From: CAZTLI01 sp964614375
GTDB taxonomy: Bacteria > Chloroflexota > Anaerolineae > Aggregatilineales > Phototrophicaceae
DNA: 38,258 nucleotides
Reading direction: 5' to 3'
NCBI GenBank assembly: GCA_964614375.1
Contig: CAZTLI010000001.1
Location: forward strand, 1 to 38,258
The position numbers and the translations under genes were made by a program. The stretch's first letter is position 1. The number at the start of each line of letters is the position of its first letter. The notes beneath the pieces were generated by a model that did no database searches, was not told the origin of the DNA, and saw only the letters and a list, made by a program, of their open reading frames with translations. Positions 8,074-16,033 of this stretch are shown piece after piece.

Positions 8074-8110
8074 TGAAGTTGACTCCTAATTGTGGAAAAT
8101 GCCAGGGAAA

Positions 8111-9772
8111 TTATATCCCGTCTGGATTATCGTGAAAAATGAGCTTTTCTTGCGCGATGTGGACAACATCACCTACGACAAGGACATGGGCTTCTTTTTC
8201 GAGGCGCACACCATCAACCAATGTCCCGTTCGTACTGCCGAGGTCTTCGAGAAGACGCTTCGTACCGTCCCGGCGTATCTGGCAGTGGAAACGGGATACA
8301 TTCTGGATGTTGAGTGTGATTTCGTTATGGTGTGACCGCCCCATACGGATAAGATCGCCTTCCAGCGGATAGGTCTGGTTGTTCCATGTAAAATAGGTCG
8401 GGGTTACGCCCGGTTTCTTGGGCACATCTGGAATGTCTGCCTCGACAACCCCGGTTTGTTGGGTCGCCCTGGCCTGTGCGACCCCGCGTTCCATTTCGCG
8501 CTCACGCAGCATCACCGTCTGCTCATGGCGCGATGTCATGGTATAGAAGGCCTGTGTTTGCATCGTCTTGCGACTGTACTCATCATACGTCTCTGCACCG
8601 CGTTCCATTTCAGCAATCTGTTTCTGGAGTGCGGCGAATTCTTCCTGTAATTTGTCATCACCAGCCATATCTTTTTCGATAGCATCCGCGACTGCACGCA
8701 GCACTGTTCCAGCCGCCTCATAATCGCGCTTATCCGCTGCTTGCACCGCCTGGCGACGCGCCTGTGCCGCCTGGAGCAGGAGTACAGAACGCCGCACGCT
8801 GGCATCCGCCAATTCGCGCGGTTGTTCACTATCCTGAACATTGACCATAACGGGCATGTCCCAAACGCGATGTTCAGCACCATTCGGCGTGAGTTCGTCA
8901 TATTCAAAACGCAAATTGGCGATTTGTCGCTGTCCGATGTCATGCAGAGCAGGAATTGTCAATTCCAGCATGAGCGTCTTGACTTCATCGCCAAAAACAT
9001 CGCCCAGCCGAAACATCACCGACTTCCCCTTTTGCTCGGTGGGATAGGCATTAAGCTGACTCACATGCGTGACAAACTCGGTTGGCTCTACGGTAATGAG
9101 GAGATTTTGCCCAACGACACTCAACAAGCCTTCGAGTTCTTCTTGAAAAATGAGGGGCGCGACCTCTGGACTTTCGATGAAATAAAATGCGCCACCGCCA
9201 CCATTGGCAATCGCCATCATCAGGTCTTCGTTGAAGCCACTGCCCAACCCCATCGTCGTGGTACTAATCCGTTCGGCGCGTTTTTGCTCGGCAATCGTGA
9301 CCAACTTTTCCATATCGGTCACACCCCGATTGGCGTGACCATCGCTCATCAGAATCACGCGATTAAGAAAGTCATCATTGAGATTTTCATCAACGAGGCG
9401 GCAGCCTTCCAACCAGCCACTGCTGAGATTGGTCGCGCCGCCCGCCACGATATTGGCAATACGCTGGCAAATCATATCTTTATGCGTGACGATACCCGGC
9501 GCAACAATCGTCTCCACGCGATCATTATAGATAACGACGGAGAACATATCCTTAACACCGAGATTTTGCACCAGAAATTGGGCGGCTTGCCGGGTATAGT
9601 CGATTTTTTCGCCCGCCATTGACCCGCTGCGATCAATAACCAGACTCAAATTCAGCGGACGACGTGTCTTATCATCTGGCGCAGGATCGGCTGTCAACTG
9701 TGCCATCAGATAGAGTTTTTGCTCACGTTCAACTGTAACCACATCGTAGTCTAACGAGAAATTCGCCCGCAT
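8111..9772 (-). CDS. VWA-FHA domain protein
   Basis: 553 residues. The von Willebrand factor A domain (about 38-215) has a complete metal site: D47-R-S49-G-S51, Thr in GGATNLSSG and Asp in LMSDGHAN. A beta-rich segment follows, then a helical, Gln- and Arg-rich, coiled-coil-like region (about 330-440). An FHA domain at about 474-550 ends the protein, with the phosphothreonine-binding signatures GRSHHNEI, SRFHCQI and LGSTNGTLVDG. FHA domains bind phosphothreonine, so Ser/Thr kinases such as those at 20063-22090 or 33544-35016 are possible partners (inference). There is no signal peptide; it is probably cytoplasmic. Start ATG with AGGAAA upstream; transcribed alone. Confidence 0.92.
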   Translation of the reverse strand: MRANFSLDYDVVTVEREQKLYLMAQLTADPAPDDKTRRPLNLSLVIDRSGSMAGEKIDYTRQAAQFLVQNLGVKDMFSVVIYNDRVETIVAPGIVTHKDMICQRIANIVAGGATNLSSGWLEGCRLVDENLNDDFLNRVILMSDGHANRGVTDMEKLVTIAEQKRAERISTTTMGLGSGFNEDLMMAIANGGGGAFYFIESPEVAPLIFQEELEGLLSVVGQNLLITVEPTEFVTHVSQLNAYPTEQKGKSVMFRLGDVFGDEVKTLMLELTIPALHDIGQRQIANLRFEYDELTPNGAEHRVWDMPVMVNVQDSEQPRELADASVRRSVLLLQAAQARRQAVQAADKRDYEAAGTVLRAVADAIEKDMAGDDKLQEEFAALQKQIAEMERGAETYDEYSRKTMQTQAFYTMTSRHEQTVMLREREMERGVAQARATQQTGVVEADIPDVPKKPGVTPTYFTWNNQTYPLEGDLIRMGRSHHNEITLNIQNVSRFHCQIRRDGTKRLLEDLGSTNGTLVDGVRLEKEAHVLVVGDVVHIAQEKLIFHDNPDGI

Positions 9773-9890
9773 AGAAAGTCGTTTCCTGTGTCCATTTCAA
9801 CTCTGACTATTGTAGCACAGTTAACGGGAAATATATGGAATCGTGCCCCACCGTATGGTAACCGACAGCTTATACCCGGTGTGAAATGCG

Positions 9891-10586
9891 CTAATGCGCC
9901 AGACCGTTCATAATCAGCCCATCGATCAGCGTCATCGTGCGATCCGTCTGTGCGGCGAGTTCGGGGTCGTGGGTGACAATGACGACGGTAGTGCCCGACT
10001 CGTCCCGGATGCGGTGGAGCGCTTGCATCACGACTTTACCCGAATCCGTGTCGAGATTACCGGTGGGTTCATCGGCGAGGAGCAGCGGGGGATTATTGGC
10101 AAGCGCGCGGGCAATCGCCACCCGCTGCTGCTGTCCACCCGATAATTCAGATGGACGATGTTTCATGCGATCATCTAGCCCTAATATCGACAGGAGTTCA
10201 GCCGCACGCTGCTTCGGGTTGGCTTTGCGATGACGGGCAAATTCAATCGGCAGCGCCACATTTTCCAGCGCCGTGAGCGTGGGAATGAGGTTGAAGAACT
10301 GGAAAATGAAGCCAATTTTTTCGTTACGAACTTCGGTCAACTGGTCTTCACTCATGCGCGTGATGTCGATATTGTCGATAGCAATCGTGCCGCTGGTGGG
10401 TTTATCCAGACCGCCAATCAACCCCAACAGCGTGCTTTTACCACTTCCCGATGGCCCGACGATGCTCACCACTTCACCACTATAAATCTGCATATTCACA
10501 CCCCGCAGCGCATGAATAATATGTTTGCCAAGTGGCAAATCACGGGTCACATCACGCACATCAATCACCACATCCCGATTATTCAT
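9891..10586 (-). CDS. ABC transporter ATP-binding protein, LolD/MacB (FtsE-like) type
   Basis: 231 residues with Walker A GPSGSGKST (44-52), signature LSGGQQQRVAIARAL, Walker B LLLADEPTG and the switch His in VIVTHDPELA. The short form and GNLDTDSG segment are typical of the MacB/LolD subfamily, which works with FtsX-like permeases in lipoprotein or peptide export. No permease gene is adjacent on either side, which is unusual for this family. The start ATG has GAGGAAAA upstream. The partner permease must be encoded elsewhere, or the gene is an orphan. Confidence 0.93.
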   Translation of the reverse strand: MNNRDVVIDVRDVTRDLPLGKHIIHALRGVNMQIYSGEVVSIVGPSGSGKSTLLGLIGGLDKPTSGTIAIDNIDITRMSEDQLTEVRNEKIGFIFQFFNLIPTLTALENVALPIEFARHRKANPKQRAAELLSILGLDDRMKHRPSELSGGQQQRVAIARALANNPPLLLADEPTGNLDTDSGKVVMQALHRIRDESGTTVVIVTHDPELAAQTDRTMTLIDGLIMNGLAH

Positions 10587-10612
10587 CTATGGTTTTCCTC
10601 AAATAACAGACT

Positions 10613-10655
10613 GGTCTGTAACCTGTACGCGGCGACATCCAACAGGTTGCAGACT
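10613..10655. repeat. Inverted repeat between CBS gene and ABC ATPase gene
   Basis: Stem of about 14 bp including two G-T pairs: 10613-10626 with 10642-10655, 15-base loop. It may end transcription from the CBS gene (minus strand), but no T-run follows. Confidence 0.4.
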
Positions 10656-10778
10656 AGATGATGGAAAATTTTACGCGCTATGGCAAGGCTCAATCTGCGT
10701 CATGAAAATACCAACCGGGCGATAATGATACATTCGAGTGGCGCAGCGGCACTTACCAAAACGGCAGCGCAGGGAGGA

Positions 10779-11234
10779 TTAATGACTGTTGAGATGTTTG
10801 CCAGACTGGGGTTCGGGCTGTTGCAGCATCATAAATGCCATCAAAATATCAGACCGGGTGATAATACCGACGAGTGTCTCTTCGCGCATCACCGGCAAAC
10901 ACCCAATATGATTACTCAACATCAAACGCGCCGCTTCATCTGCGCGTTGATGCGGCGCGACGACAATGGGTGCGGGGGTCATCAACTGCCGCACCAACAC
11001 AACATCGGCTGGTTCGGCGTCCACATCAATATCGTGCAGCATATTGGGCGACCCCGCGCCGCGACGACAATCGCGTTCGCTTAAAATACCAACGAGATGA
11101 TTATCCATCCCCACAACAGGTAGATGATGACAACCGACCTCATCCATCCGGCGCAGTGCTTCGTGGATTGTGTCATCCAGATGAACGGTGAGGGGTTTTT
11201 CGGTCATGATGTCCACAATATTTAAGGTTTTCAT
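10779..11234 (-). CDS. Tandem CBS-domain protein
   Basis: 151 residues made of two CBS domains: residues 8-65 (IMTEKPLTVHLDDTIHEALR through LVGILSERDC) and about 85-140 (LMTPAPIVVAPHQRADEAARL through LVGIITRSDILMAF). Such paired domains bind adenosyl ligands (AMP, ATP, SAM) and act as energy or redox sensors. There is no attached enzyme domain, as in mycobacterial Hrp1. It is followed upstream, on the same strand, by a second CBS protein of similar length. It belongs to a cluster with a DosS-like kinase and UspA. The ligand is unknown. Confidence 0.9.
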   Translation of the reverse strand: MKTLNIVDIMTEKPLTVHLDDTIHEALRRMDEVGCHHLPVVGMDNHLVGILSERDCRRGAGSPNMLHDIDVDAEPADVVLVRQLMTPAPIVVAPHQRADEAARLMLSNHIGCLPVMREETLVGIITRSDILMAFMMLQQPEPQSGKHLNSH

Positions 11235-11303
11235 TGCTTTCGACGATGATGGGCTTCGCCTTAAACCTTTCTGTTATGGGGATTGCGTCGCTAGGTCAAC
11301 AAT

Positions 11304-11335
11304 GTGCCCTCTGAAAGTGCAGCCACAGAGGACAC
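11304..11335. repeat. Imperfect inverted repeat between the two CBS genes
   Basis: A GTGcCCTCTG arm and a CAGAGGaCAC arm pair with one mismatch around a 12-base loop. It may be a weak terminator or processing hairpin; no T-run is present. Confidence 0.3.
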
Positions 11336-11354
11336 GTATTGATGATGGGTGCGT

Positions 11355-11795
11355 TTACGTCGCAGTCTTTTCGGTATCGCGGGTGCGAATGAGCATCCGA
11401 AAAACATCCGATTCAGTGAGGATACCGACCAGGTGATCCCGTTCATCCAATACGGGTAAACCACTGACCTTGTTTTCGAGCATCAAGCGAGCGGCATCGA
11501 CGATGGGGGTATCGGGACGAACGAACGATACTTTGCGTGTCATGACCCGTTCGACAGTGAGTTGCGCCCACAGATAATTCAATTCCCAGATGCTCAACGT
11601 GGTTGCGTCCGACGGACTGGCTTCGCGCACATCGCCAATGGTGATAATGCCAACCAGTTTGTCGTTCTCAATCACGGGCAGTCGGCGGATTCCATTTTCC
11701 TTCATGATCTGATGGGCGTTGCTAATTGGGGATTGGGGGGCAACGCTGACAACCGGGCTAGTCATCCATTCACTGACTTTGATTTCATCTAACAT
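11355..11795 (-). CDS. Tandem CBS-domain protein
   Basis: 146 residues from the ATG at 11795, chosen because a perfect AAAGGAGGA lies just upstream; a longer frame begins seven codons earlier but would bury this site. The two CBS domains are KVSEWMTSPVVSVAPQSPIS through LVGIITIGDVRE, and ERVMTRKVSFVRPDTPIVDA through LVGILTESDVFRML. Between them is a linker with an aromatic patch (IWELNYLWAQ) not seen in its neighbour. It probably binds an adenine nucleotide and reports energy state. It may be cotranscribed with the CBS gene downstream (gap about 120 bases with a hairpin). Confidence 0.9.
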   Translation of the reverse strand: MLDEIKVSEWMTSPVVSVAPQSPISNAHQIMKENGIRRLPVIENDKLVGIITIGDVREASPSDATTLSIWELNYLWAQLTVERVMTRKVSFVRPDTPIVDAARLMLENKVSGLPVLDERDHLVGILTESDVFRMLIRTRDTEKTAT

Positions 11796-11919
11796 GGAGT
11801 CCTCCTTTTGACTCAAACCTGTTCATCACTGTGGTGTGACTGTTATATCTTTACGGTACACCAAACAGAAACAACAATGCTTGAACAAAGATACTGCCTA
11901 TCAGGTGATGGATGTCACC

Positions 11920-11945
11920 AAGCCCACGCGCTTCTGCGTGGGCTT
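11920..11945 (-). terminator. Terminator-like hairpin after the GAF histidine kinase gene
   Basis: Perfect 10-bp stem AAGCCCACGC (11920-11929) and GCGTGGGCTT (11936-11945), 6-base loop, 18 bases beyond the kinase stop. The T-run is short. Confidence 0.55.
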
Positions 11946-11963
11946 TACCCCAATTGTAAGCCT

Positions 11964-13085
11964 TTAGTTCGGTTTTATCGGGATGATGATCGAAAATGTG
12001 GTGCCTTGCCCGGGCGAAGAATCGATCTTCACCCGTCCAGCATAGAAGCGCGCGCGCTGGCGGATATTGGGCAATCCTAAACCCGTGTTCTGGTCGATTG
12101 TTTGAATATCGAACCCTTTACCGTCATCTTCAATAGTGGCGATAAATTCAGCATCCGACACGATGACCTCAATGGTCAGATTCGACGCTTCGGCATGGCG
12201 GACGGCATTACTAATGGCTTCGTTGACAATCAAGCAGATACCCTCGAACATCGCGGGCGAGAAGGGCGCGACTTCGTTGGGTGCTTTAACCTCAACATTC
12301 AATTTCTCTGGCGCGTGCAGGCGCGCAAGCATACTCATGATGGCCTCGCGGATGGTGGGCTGGCGCTCCGTACTGCGACCTAAATTGAGAATATAGCGCC
12401 GAATATCGTCGATCACATCATTGAGACCATGAATGGCGAGGTGCAGGTCATCGCTTTCAATGCGCGTGTTCAGGCGCAGTAAATCAAGGTGCATCCCAAT
12501 CGCATATAACGATTGAATCACACCATCATGGAGTTCCATGCCAATGCGCTGGCGATCTTCCAGCATCCGCAGACGAATATGCTGTTCGCGCAGTTGCGTA
12601 CTACTAATCGCCAGCGCCGCATAACCCGCAAGTGTTTCAATCAACCAGGCATCTTCGTCTGTAAAATCGCTATCATCGTGTTTGTCACACAGATACAACA
12701 CACCAAATAACTGCTGACCGACCTGAATCGGCACGCCAAGCAAACTGTTCATGTGGGGATGGTGGGCGCAAAATCCCACAGAGCGCGGGTCATCGCGCAT
12801 GTGTTTCACGCGCAGGGTTTTGCGTTCATCCATAATCGCGCCTATCAGCCCGTGACCTTTGGGCAAATGGTCAACCAGGGCGATGGCTTCTTTGGACATG
12901 CCAGAGACTTTAAAATAACGCAGTCCGCCCACACCATCGGGAACACCAAGCGCGGCATAGCGCGCATTGACCAGTTCTCTGGAAATATGGGCGATGCGCT
13001 CAAGCACCTGTTCAACTTCGACTGCCTCGGCAGCAAACATAACAGACGATGCAATACTTTTGAGGGAATTCACGAGATTATTCAT
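11964..13085 (-). CDS. Single-GAF sensor histidine kinase, DosS/DevS-like
   Basis: 373 residues, cytoplasmic. The GAF domain (about 20-165) contains DDPRSVGFCAHHPHM (98-112) and LLGVPIQVGQQLFGVLYLCDK (115-135). These closely resemble the GAF-A domain of mycobacterial DosS/DosT, a haem O2/NO/CO and redox sensor whose proximal haem His I recall lies in the matching HHP segment. Next come HisKA_3 with RIGMELHDGVIQSLYAIG (phospho-acceptor H186) and HATPase_c with N-box NEAISNAVRHA (N293) and DDGKGF. There is only one GAF domain, whereas DosS has two. The divergent gene 120 bases away encodes a NarL-type regulator, its likely partner. Haem binding is inference. Confidence 0.88.
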   Translation of the reverse strand: MNNLVNSLKSIASSVMFAAEAVEVEQVLERIAHISRELVNARYAALGVPDGVGGLRYFKVSGMSKEAIALVDHLPKGHGLIGAIMDERKTLRVKHMRDDPRSVGFCAHHPHMNSLLGVPIQVGQQLFGVLYLCDKHDDSDFTDEDAWLIETLAGYAALAISSTQLREQHIRLRMLEDRQRIGMELHDGVIQSLYAIGMHLDLLRLNTRIESDDLHLAIHGLNDVIDDIRRYILNLGRSTERQPTIREAIMSMLARLHAPEKLNVEVKAPNEVAPFSPAMFEGICLIVNEAISNAVRHAEASNLTIEVIVSDAEFIATIEDDGKGFDIQTIDQNTGLGLPNIRQRARFYAGRVKIDSSPGQGTTFSIIIPIKPN

Positions 13086-13106
13086 GATATGCCAGTGATG
13101 TTCCTC

Positions 13107-13137
13107 ACTATGGTCTATACTTTATGTAGACTATGGT
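13107..13137. promoter_or_regulatory. Candidate operator between divergent kinase and regulator genes
   Basis: Inverted repeat ATGGTCTA (13110-13117) and TAGACTAT (13127-13134) with a 9-base spacer and one mismatch. The 8-mer ACTATGGT also occurs twice in direct orientation (13107-13114, 13130-13137). The position in the divergent promoter suits binding by the NarL-type regulator. Confidence 0.35.
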
Positions 13138-13205
13138 AAAGTTGGGTCTATTCTAGCGCATTTATATACAACTATTCCAATCAACAGGTCGAGGACGGGT
13201 GAATC

Positions 13206-13901
13206 ATGGCCAAGTCGATACGCATCTTAATCGCAGACGATCATGCAGTTGTGCGGGCGGGTTTGCGCGCCCTCTTAGAACGACACGGGCATTTTCGGGT
13301 TATTGCCGAAGCGAGCACGGGGGAAGAAGCGGTCTCTCTCGCGCAAGAACACCAACCCGATGTCGCCGTGCTGGATATTCGGATGCCCGGTGTATCGGGC
13401 ATTGAGGCCTGCCGACAGATTAGCCGAACTGTCCAAAATTGTCGTGTGATTATGCTCACCTCGTATGCAGAGGATGAGCTGCTGGTCGCGGCGATTCAGG
13501 CTGGCGCATCGGGGTATGTGCTCAAACGTATTGGGGATAATGAACTGGTGCAGGCCGTCGAACGAGTCAGTCGTGGCGAGGGGATGCTCGACCCGGCGAT
13601 GACCGCAGCCGTATTCGCAGAAATGCGAAAAGTGTCTGAAGCGCAGCACGCCGCCGCCTTCTCTGAATTGACCCCACAGGAATTAGCGGTGCTGGCGCTC
13701 GTTGCCGAAGGGCTGACTAACCGGCAAATTGCGGTTAAGCTCTATCTCGGTGAAGGGACTGTTCGCAACTATGTCAGCAGCGTCTTATCAAAAATTGGCG
13801 CAGCCAACCGTGCCGAAGCCGCCGCTTACGCGGTCAAAAACAACATCCACGAGATTGTGCCGCCCCTGCCAGATAATTCTAAGCCCACCGATTCCCGATA
13901 G
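13206..13901 (+). CDS. NarL/FixJ-family response regulator
   Basis: 231 residues. The receiver domain has the acidic pair D11-D12, phospho-acceptor D57 (VAVLDIRMPG), the switch residue in MLTSYAED and the conserved Lys in YVLKRI. The LuxR/GerE helix-turn-helix is at about 155-212: ELTPQELAVLALVAEGLTNR, then VRNYVSSVLSKIGAANRAEA. A GAGG ribosome site precedes the ATG. It faces away from the DosS-like kinase gene and is almost certainly its partner. Probable targets are its own promoter and neighbouring CBS, UspA and CoA-transferase genes, by analogy with DosR. A terminator separates it from the convergent uspA-like gene. Confidence 0.93.
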   Translation: MAKSIRILIADDHAVVRAGLRALLERHGHFRVIAEASTGEEAVSLAQEHQPDVAVLDIRMPGVSGIEACRQISRTVQNCRVIMLTSYAEDELLVAAIQAGASGYVLKRIGDNELVQAVERVSRGEGMLDPAMTAAVFAEMRKVSEAQHAAAFSELTPQELAVLALVAEGLTNRQIAVKLYLGEGTVRNYVSSVLSKIGAANRAEAAAYAVKNNIHEIVPPLPDNSKPTDSR

Positions 13902-13911
13902 ACCGGAAAGC

Positions 13912-13950
13912 AAAAAGGGGGCAACGGCGCACCCGGAGTCGCCCCTTTTT
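13912..13950. terminator. Bidirectional terminator
   Basis: AAAAAGGGG (13912-13920) pairs with CCCCTTTTT (13942-13950). It has a T-run in both directions and serves the response regulator and the convergent UspA gene. Confidence 0.8.
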
Positions 13951-13975
13951 ATGCGGCGAGTCGCTGTCGCTGTCC

Positions 13976-14476
13976 CTAATCAGCAGCCACACCGTTCAGC
14001 GCGCGTTCCTTGCGAAGCTGCTGGAGCTTTTTACCCGGAATGACAAAGACCGGGCACGAAGCCGTTTCGAGCACTTTGTTGGTCACACTACCGAACAACC
14101 AGCGCCCAAGACCAGACCGTCCATGTGTAGACATAACAATCGCGTCCACCTGGTCTTTTGCAGCCGTCTCCACGATTACAGGCGCAGATTGTCCAACTTG
14201 TGCCTCGATGCGAACGGTTATCTCATCGCTCTGTAGCGTCGCCGCCATTTTCTCCAGATATTCAGACGCCTGTTTGAGCAAGTCTTTCGTCTCGGCAGAC
14301 TCCATATCGCGCGAGACCATGGGGGCAGGATAGTAGTAATAAATGGGATATTCAGGAATATCCACCACCGTTAACAACGTGATTTTTGCCCCCGCACCGA
14401 CAATCTGACGCGCATACGCCAGGGCTTCTTCCGCTAGCGACGATCCATCCAATGGTACTAAAACATGCTGTAACAT
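13976..14476 (-). CDS. Universal stress protein, UspA family
   Basis: 166 residues, start ATG with AGGAGG upstream. The N-terminus HVLVPLDGSSLAEEALAYA carries the first ATP-loop Asp. The C-terminal nucleotide-binding motif GX2GX9G(S/T) is present in STHGRSGLGRWLFGSVTNKVL, so it is an ATP-binding rather than UspA-type non-binding member. A Tyr-rich stretch (YPIYYYYP) follows strand 2. The last 15 residues are a basic tail. It is divergent from the acyl-CoA transferase gene and shares a promoter region with it that contains strong inverted repeats. Confidence 0.93.
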   Translation of the reverse strand: MLQHVLVPLDGSSLAEEALAYARQIVGAGAKITLLTVVDIPEYPIYYYYPAPMVSRDMESAETKDLLKQASEYLEKMAATLQSDEITVRIEAQVGQSAPVIVETAAKDQVDAIVMSTHGRSGLGRWLFGSVTNKVLETASCPVFVIPGKKLQQLRKERALNGVAAD

Positions 14477-14536
14477 GCGTGACCTCCTGTTTGACCTTTT
14501 ATACCTAAACAGTAAATCCAGTCATTATTTGGAGTT

Positions 14537-14586
14537 AGTGTCAAATATCGTATGCGGGGTATATATTCGACACTTTTGTAAAAGTG
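14537..14586. promoter_or_regulatory. Inverted repeats in the uspA / CoA-transferase divergent promoter
   Basis: AGTGTCAAATAT (14537-14548) and ATATTCGACACT (14563-14574) are complementary at 11 of 12 positions. The second arm overlaps another palindrome, CACTTTT-gt-AAAAGTG (14571-14586). Candidate operator, or operators, for a dimeric regulator. Confidence 0.4.
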
Positions 14587-14645
14587 GCAATCAGGTTAGG
14601 CTGATGTCAGTTCATCACCACAAATCGTTGAGGAGACAGCGCCCT

Positions 14646-15959
14646 ATGAATGGATTGGATTGGCAGCAGCGAAAAATCAGCGCAGACGATGCCGTGAGCA
14701 AAATTATGTCTGGCAATCGGGTGTTCTTGACTGGCAATTGCTCAACCCCCCAGACGTTTGTCACGGCGCTCAGCCAGCGTTACCGCGACTTGCACGAGGT
14801 CGAAATTATTCAACTGCTGGATTTGGGGCCATCCGATTGGATTACATCCGAAATGGCTGAACATATCCGCATCAACTCCCTTTTTCTATCGCCGAACGTC
14901 CGCAAAGCAGTCAACGCCGGCCTAGCCGACTTCACCCCTGTGTTTTTGTCCGAAATCCCACGCTTGTTCCGCGTGGGACGATTGGTTCTGGACATCGCCG
15001 TGATTCATGTCAGCCCACCTGACCAGCATGGGTATTGCTCCTATGGTGTCGAAGTGGGTGTGACCAAAAGCGCAGCCGAAAGCGCGGGGATGGTCATAGC
15101 CGAAGTCAACCCGAATATGCCGCGCACGCTGGGCGACAGCTTTATTCACGTCAACCAGATCGACTATTTCATCGAAGTGGACTATCCGCTGCCGGAATTT
15201 CCGCCCGCATCACCGTCCGCTGTGCAGGATAGGATCGCGTCCCATATCGCGGAACTCATCCCCGATGCGGCGACGCTTCAGATGGGCATCGGCGGCATCC
15301 CGGATGCGGTGCTCCGTCGTTTGACCAATCACATGAATCTCGGCATCCATACCGAGCTATTCTCAGATGGTGTTATGGAGATGATTGAACGGGGTGTGAT
15401 TACCAACGCGCGTAAGAGCCTGCTGCCGGGTAAAGCTGTGGCTGGATTTGTACTCGGCACAACCAAACTGTACGAATACATCCACGACAATCCTATCTTC
15501 GAGCTGCGCCCGACAGAATGGGTCAACGATCCCTTCAATATCGCGCGGAATGACCGCATGGTCTCTATCAACTCGGCCCTGGAGATTGATTTAACCGGGC
15601 AAGTCTGCGCCGATAGCATCGGCACGAAACTGTATTCCGGCGTTGGGGGACAGGTGGACTTTGTGCGTGGCGCATCCCGCGCGAAAGATGGCATGACCTT
15701 TATCGCGCTGCCGAGCACCGCCCGTAACGATACCCTGAGTCGGATTGTGCCCCAGTTGCAGCCCGGTGCAGGTGTCACCACATCCCGCAACGACATTCAC
15801 TTTGTGGCGACAGAATATGGCGTGGCTGACCTGTGGGGGCGGTCTATTGCCGAACGGGTCTTCGCCCTGACCGAAATCGCCCATCCCAACTTCCGCGAAG
15901 ACCTGCTGCGTTATGCGCGTGAGCAGAACTTCATCCCCAAAATCTATACCATGAACTAA
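14646..15959 (+). CDS. Acetyl-CoA hydrolase/transferase family (4-hydroxybutyrate CoA-transferase-like)
   Basis: 437 residues from ATG 14646, chosen because GGAG lies upstream at 14631 and the family sequence begins there (DWQQRKISADDAVSKI); the frame is open earlier but not conserved. The catalytic Glu is E237 in LGIHTELFSDGVMEM. CoA-binding glycine loops include MGIGGIPDAVL (213-223) and GVGGQVDFVRGA near the C-terminus. It moves CoA between acyl donors and acceptors (acetate, butyrate, 4-hydroxybutyrate, succinate); the substrate is not certain. It lies in the stress island, opposite uspA, which suggests a role in low-oxygen or fermentative acetate handling (inference). It ends in a terminator. 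Confidence 0.9.
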   Translation: MNGLDWQQRKISADDAVSKIMSGNRVFLTGNCSTPQTFVTALSQRYRDLHEVEIIQLLDLGPSDWITSEMAEHIRINSLFLSPNVRKAVNAGLADFTPVFLSEIPRLFRVGRLVLDIAVIHVSPPDQHGYCSYGVEVGVTKSAAESAGMVIAEVNPNMPRTLGDSFIHVNQIDYFIEVDYPLPEFPPASPSAVQDRIASHIAELIPDAATLQMGIGGIPDAVLRRLTNHMNLGIHTELFSDGVMEMIERGVITNARKSLLPGKAVAGFVLGTTKLYEYIHDNPIFELRPTEWVNDPFNIARNDRMVSINSALEIDLTGQVCADSIGTKLYSGVGGQVDFVRGASRAKDGMTFIALPSTARNDTLSRIVPQLQPGAGVTTSRNDIHFVATEYGVADLWGRSIAERVFALTEIAHPNFREDLLRYAREQNFIPKIYTMN

Positions 15960-15982
15960 CGACACCGCAGCTAAAATCAACA

Positions 15983-16012
15983 GGCACTCTTTGCTACAGA
16001 GTGCCCGTTTTT
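15983..16012 (+). terminator. Rho-independent terminator of the CoA-transferase gene
   Basis: GGCACTCT (15983-15990) with AGAGTGCC (15998-16005), 7-base loop, followed by TTTTT. Confidence 0.85.
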
Positions 16013-16033
16013 ATTTTCAGAAACAGCAAACTA

